Positions 62,387 to 64,000 of a stretch of 64,000 nt of DNA are shown in pieces. Source of the DNA: Isoperla grammatica (Eukaryota; Arthropoda; Insecta; Plecoptera; Perlodidae); contig OX246745.1 in the NCBI GenBank assembly GCA_945910005.1, positions 10,100,436 to 10,164,435 on the forward strand, written 5' to 3'. The notes beneath the pieces were generated by a model. It saw only the letters and a program-made list of their open reading frames with translations. It made no database searches and was not told where the DNA came from. The position numbers and the translations under genes are program-made. Numbering within the stretch: the stretch's first letter is position 1; each line of letters starts with the position of its first letter.

Positions 62387-62581
62387 AGCTCCGACTACAA
62401 TTGTCTGCATCGTGATCGTAATCGTTATCGGGAACGGGATCGCAATCGTACATGTTTTCATGCTAAATTATTACGACATTACGATTTTATTGTGAACGGC
62501 GCACACAGCCATATACGTTCACTTTTTCACGATTTCCGGAATAGGATTACGATCACGATGTCGACAGTCGTGCTTGGAGCT
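62387..62581 (+). mobile_element. Hexamer-iteron MITE, family M1, copy 4
   Basis: Termini AGCTCCGACTACAATTGTCT and the complement of AGCTCCAAGCACGACTGTCG. The left subterminal region is a run of NNATCG hexamers (GCATCG, TGATCG, TAATCG, TTATCG, GGAACG, GGATCG, CAATCG). The interior is inverted relative to copies 1-3. Confidence 0.85.
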
Positions 62582-62693
62582 CTAGAGTGAATAGGTACCA
62601 GAACTCGAATCTTATTTTTGGTAAATTATATAATTCAGTTCCGTTAAACCCAAGATGGTATTATTCATCAACAGATACAGATGTGCACTATAA

Positions 62694-62905
62694 AGTTGAG
62701 AAACTGTAAGAATGACAGCTCTCTCCATATCCCCTCCACAGCAACCCGACCCCCCCTCAAATCCGTGACAACCTGACAAAATGAAATACGTAACTGAAAA
62801 TCAGTTTGTTTCAGTTGTTCAGTTTGTTGTTTCATGAAGTTTAGGGGGGTCGGGTAGCAGTGGAGGAGATAAGGAGGGGGGTGTCATTCTTACAGTTTCT
62901 CAACT
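62694..62905. mobile_element. MITE with TIRs of about 65 bp next to a tandem array
   Basis: AGTTGAGAAACTGTAAGAAT at the left is inverted as ATTCTTACAGTTTCTCAACT at the right. Inside, TCCACAGCAACCCGACCCCC pairs with GGGGGTCGGGTAGCAGTGGA. The centre has TCAGTTTGTTTCAGTTG-type repeats. The right end abuts the 128-bp array. Confidence 0.85.
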
Positions 62906-63671
62906 ATAGCATCGTGCTACAACTAGAGCCATCTAAGGGCAAGTTGAATCTCGGTAGCGCAGCTCTTTACGGCAAACTAGGGACACCCCTGCCACTTGGC
63001 GCGGACTATAATGCACATATCCTTGGCGCACTTAAGCATCGTGTTACAACTAGAGCCCATCTAAGGTCAAGCTGAATCTCGGTAGCGCAGCTCTTTACGG
63101 CAAACTAGGGACACCCCTGCCACTTGGCGCGGACTATAATGCACATATCCTTGGCGCACTTTAGCATCGTGTTACAACTAGAGCCCATCTAAGGTCAAGC
63201 TGAATCTCGGTAGCGCAGCTCTTTACGGCAAACTAGGGACACCCCTGCCGCTTGGCGCGGACTATAATGCACATATCCTTGGCGCACTATAGCATCGTGT
63301 TACTACTAGAGCCCATCTAAGGTCAAGTTGAATGTCGGTAGCGCAGCTCTTTACGGCAAACTAGGGACACCCCTGCCACTTGGCGCGGACTAAAATGCAC
63401 ATATCCTTGGCGCACTATAGCATCGTGTTACTACTAGAGCCCATCTAAGGTCAAGTTGAATGTCGGTAGCGCAGCTCTTTACGGCAAACTAGGGACACCC
63501 CTGCCACTTGGCGCGGACTAAAATGCACACATCCTTGGCACAATATAGCATCGTGCTACAACTAGAGCCCATCTAAGGTCAGGTTGAATCTCGGTAGCGC
63601 AGCTCTTTACGGCAAACTAGGGACACCCCTGCCACTTGGCGCGGACTAAAATGCACATATCCTTGGCGCAC
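62906..63671. repeat. Tandem array of six 128-bp units
   Basis: GGTAGCGCAGCTCTTTACGG occurs at 62953, 63081, 63209, 63337, 63465 and 63593, exactly 128 bp apart each time, with only substitutions between units. Each unit also has CTAGGGACACCCCTGCCACT and GGCGCGGACTA.AATGCACA. It is GC-richer than its surroundings. 128 is not a multiple of 3, so it does not encode a repeat protein. The unit is not 5S, tRNA or another recognised RNA gene. Confidence 0.95.
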
Positions 63672-63674
63672 CGC

Positions 63675-64000
63675 TAAAGAGAAGAAGACACTTTTATTGC
63701 CACTGTGTGACTTTATACGTATTCGGCAAGATGCAGCCCACAAAGAAGACCTACAAGAGTGTATTCCTTCGTGGCCCGTTTCCACATCCAACATGGCATT
63801 CAGACTGAATAAAATATGAGCCGTACCCTCCGGCAAATATCCTGCTTCGTACCTCGATTAAATAGTGGAGGTAAACTATTGTCAATTTCTAAGGTTTTTA
63901 CCAGATTTTGTTCTGGTTTCATCTTGATATTCAGTTTTGCGAGGGGGGGATTGCCTCTCGCTTTTGCCCCTTCGCCCTTTAAGTTATAACTAAGAAACTG
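63675..64000. other. Unassigned sequence at the right end
   Basis: No recognised gene; the minus frame at 63579-63836 runs into the satellite and is probably not coding. Confidence 0.5.

Overview
The window looks like intergenic or intronic DNA from an invertebrate animal nuclear genome. It is AT-rich and carries long microsatellites and minisatellites, tRNA- and 5S-derived SINEs, a decayed non-LTR retrotransposon, several MITE or foldback elements, and stop codons in almost every frame. There are no operons, no ribosome-binding-site spaced genes and no CRISPR arrays. The species cannot be named from the sequence. SINEs with a central block around GCGAATGCTGGGAT and long tetranucleotide arrays would fit a mollusc or another protostome, but that is a weak inference.

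No complete protein-coding gene is supported. The best coding signal is one candidate internal exon on the minus strand at 60071-60184: 114 bp, phase 0 at both ends, good acceptor and donor, 38 codons without a stop. If it is real, much of the window could be intron of a gene read right to left. A weaker Cys/His-rich open stretch lies at 3769-3960 on the plus strand.

Left end (1-2950): a nested stack of retroelements. A non-LTR reverse transcriptase pseudogene (240-682 and about 1200-1505) is split by repeat R1, which has a nearly identical second copy at 58477-58815. A 313-bp TAA microsatellite is the expanded 3' tail of a minus-strand tRNA-SINE (1820-2118). A hexamer-iteron MITE follows at 2732-2940.

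Middle (7-45 kb): a 1.27-kb foldback element with arms of about 270 bp (12045-13318), a TTAA-flanked 384-bp palindromic MITE (16989-17372), a second tRNA-SINE (23037-23295), a CpG-rich CRE/CCAAT block (25140-25340), and a LINE-like tail array running into 400 bp of ACAT repeats (27290-28193). Then come a hAT terminus and a pre-miRNA-like hairpin (28286-28809), a 60-bp minisatellite with 120-bp higher-order structure (31024-31546), a 28-bp minisatellite carrying an AGGTCA half-site in each unit (36593-37310), and two inverted-pair elements containing hammerhead-like folds (39086-39262, 41409-41709). A 5S rRNA-derived SINE lies at 42975-43430 and a 20-bp minisatellite at 43590-44045.

Right end (45-64 kb): further MITEs (49235-49392, 50794-50994, 53447-53904, 57160-57685, 62387-62581, 62694-62905), a third tRNA-SINE (54184-54362), the second R1 copy with an AAAAAAG-type heptamer array, and six exact-length 128-bp tandem repeats (62906-63671).

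The most interesting signal is the hammerhead-like motif. At two loci the core elements keep the same spacing while the stems differ by compensating changes, as expected for a ribozyme fold of the kind reported in Penelope-like retroelements. An extra nucleotide after the CUGANGA core leaves activity uncertain.
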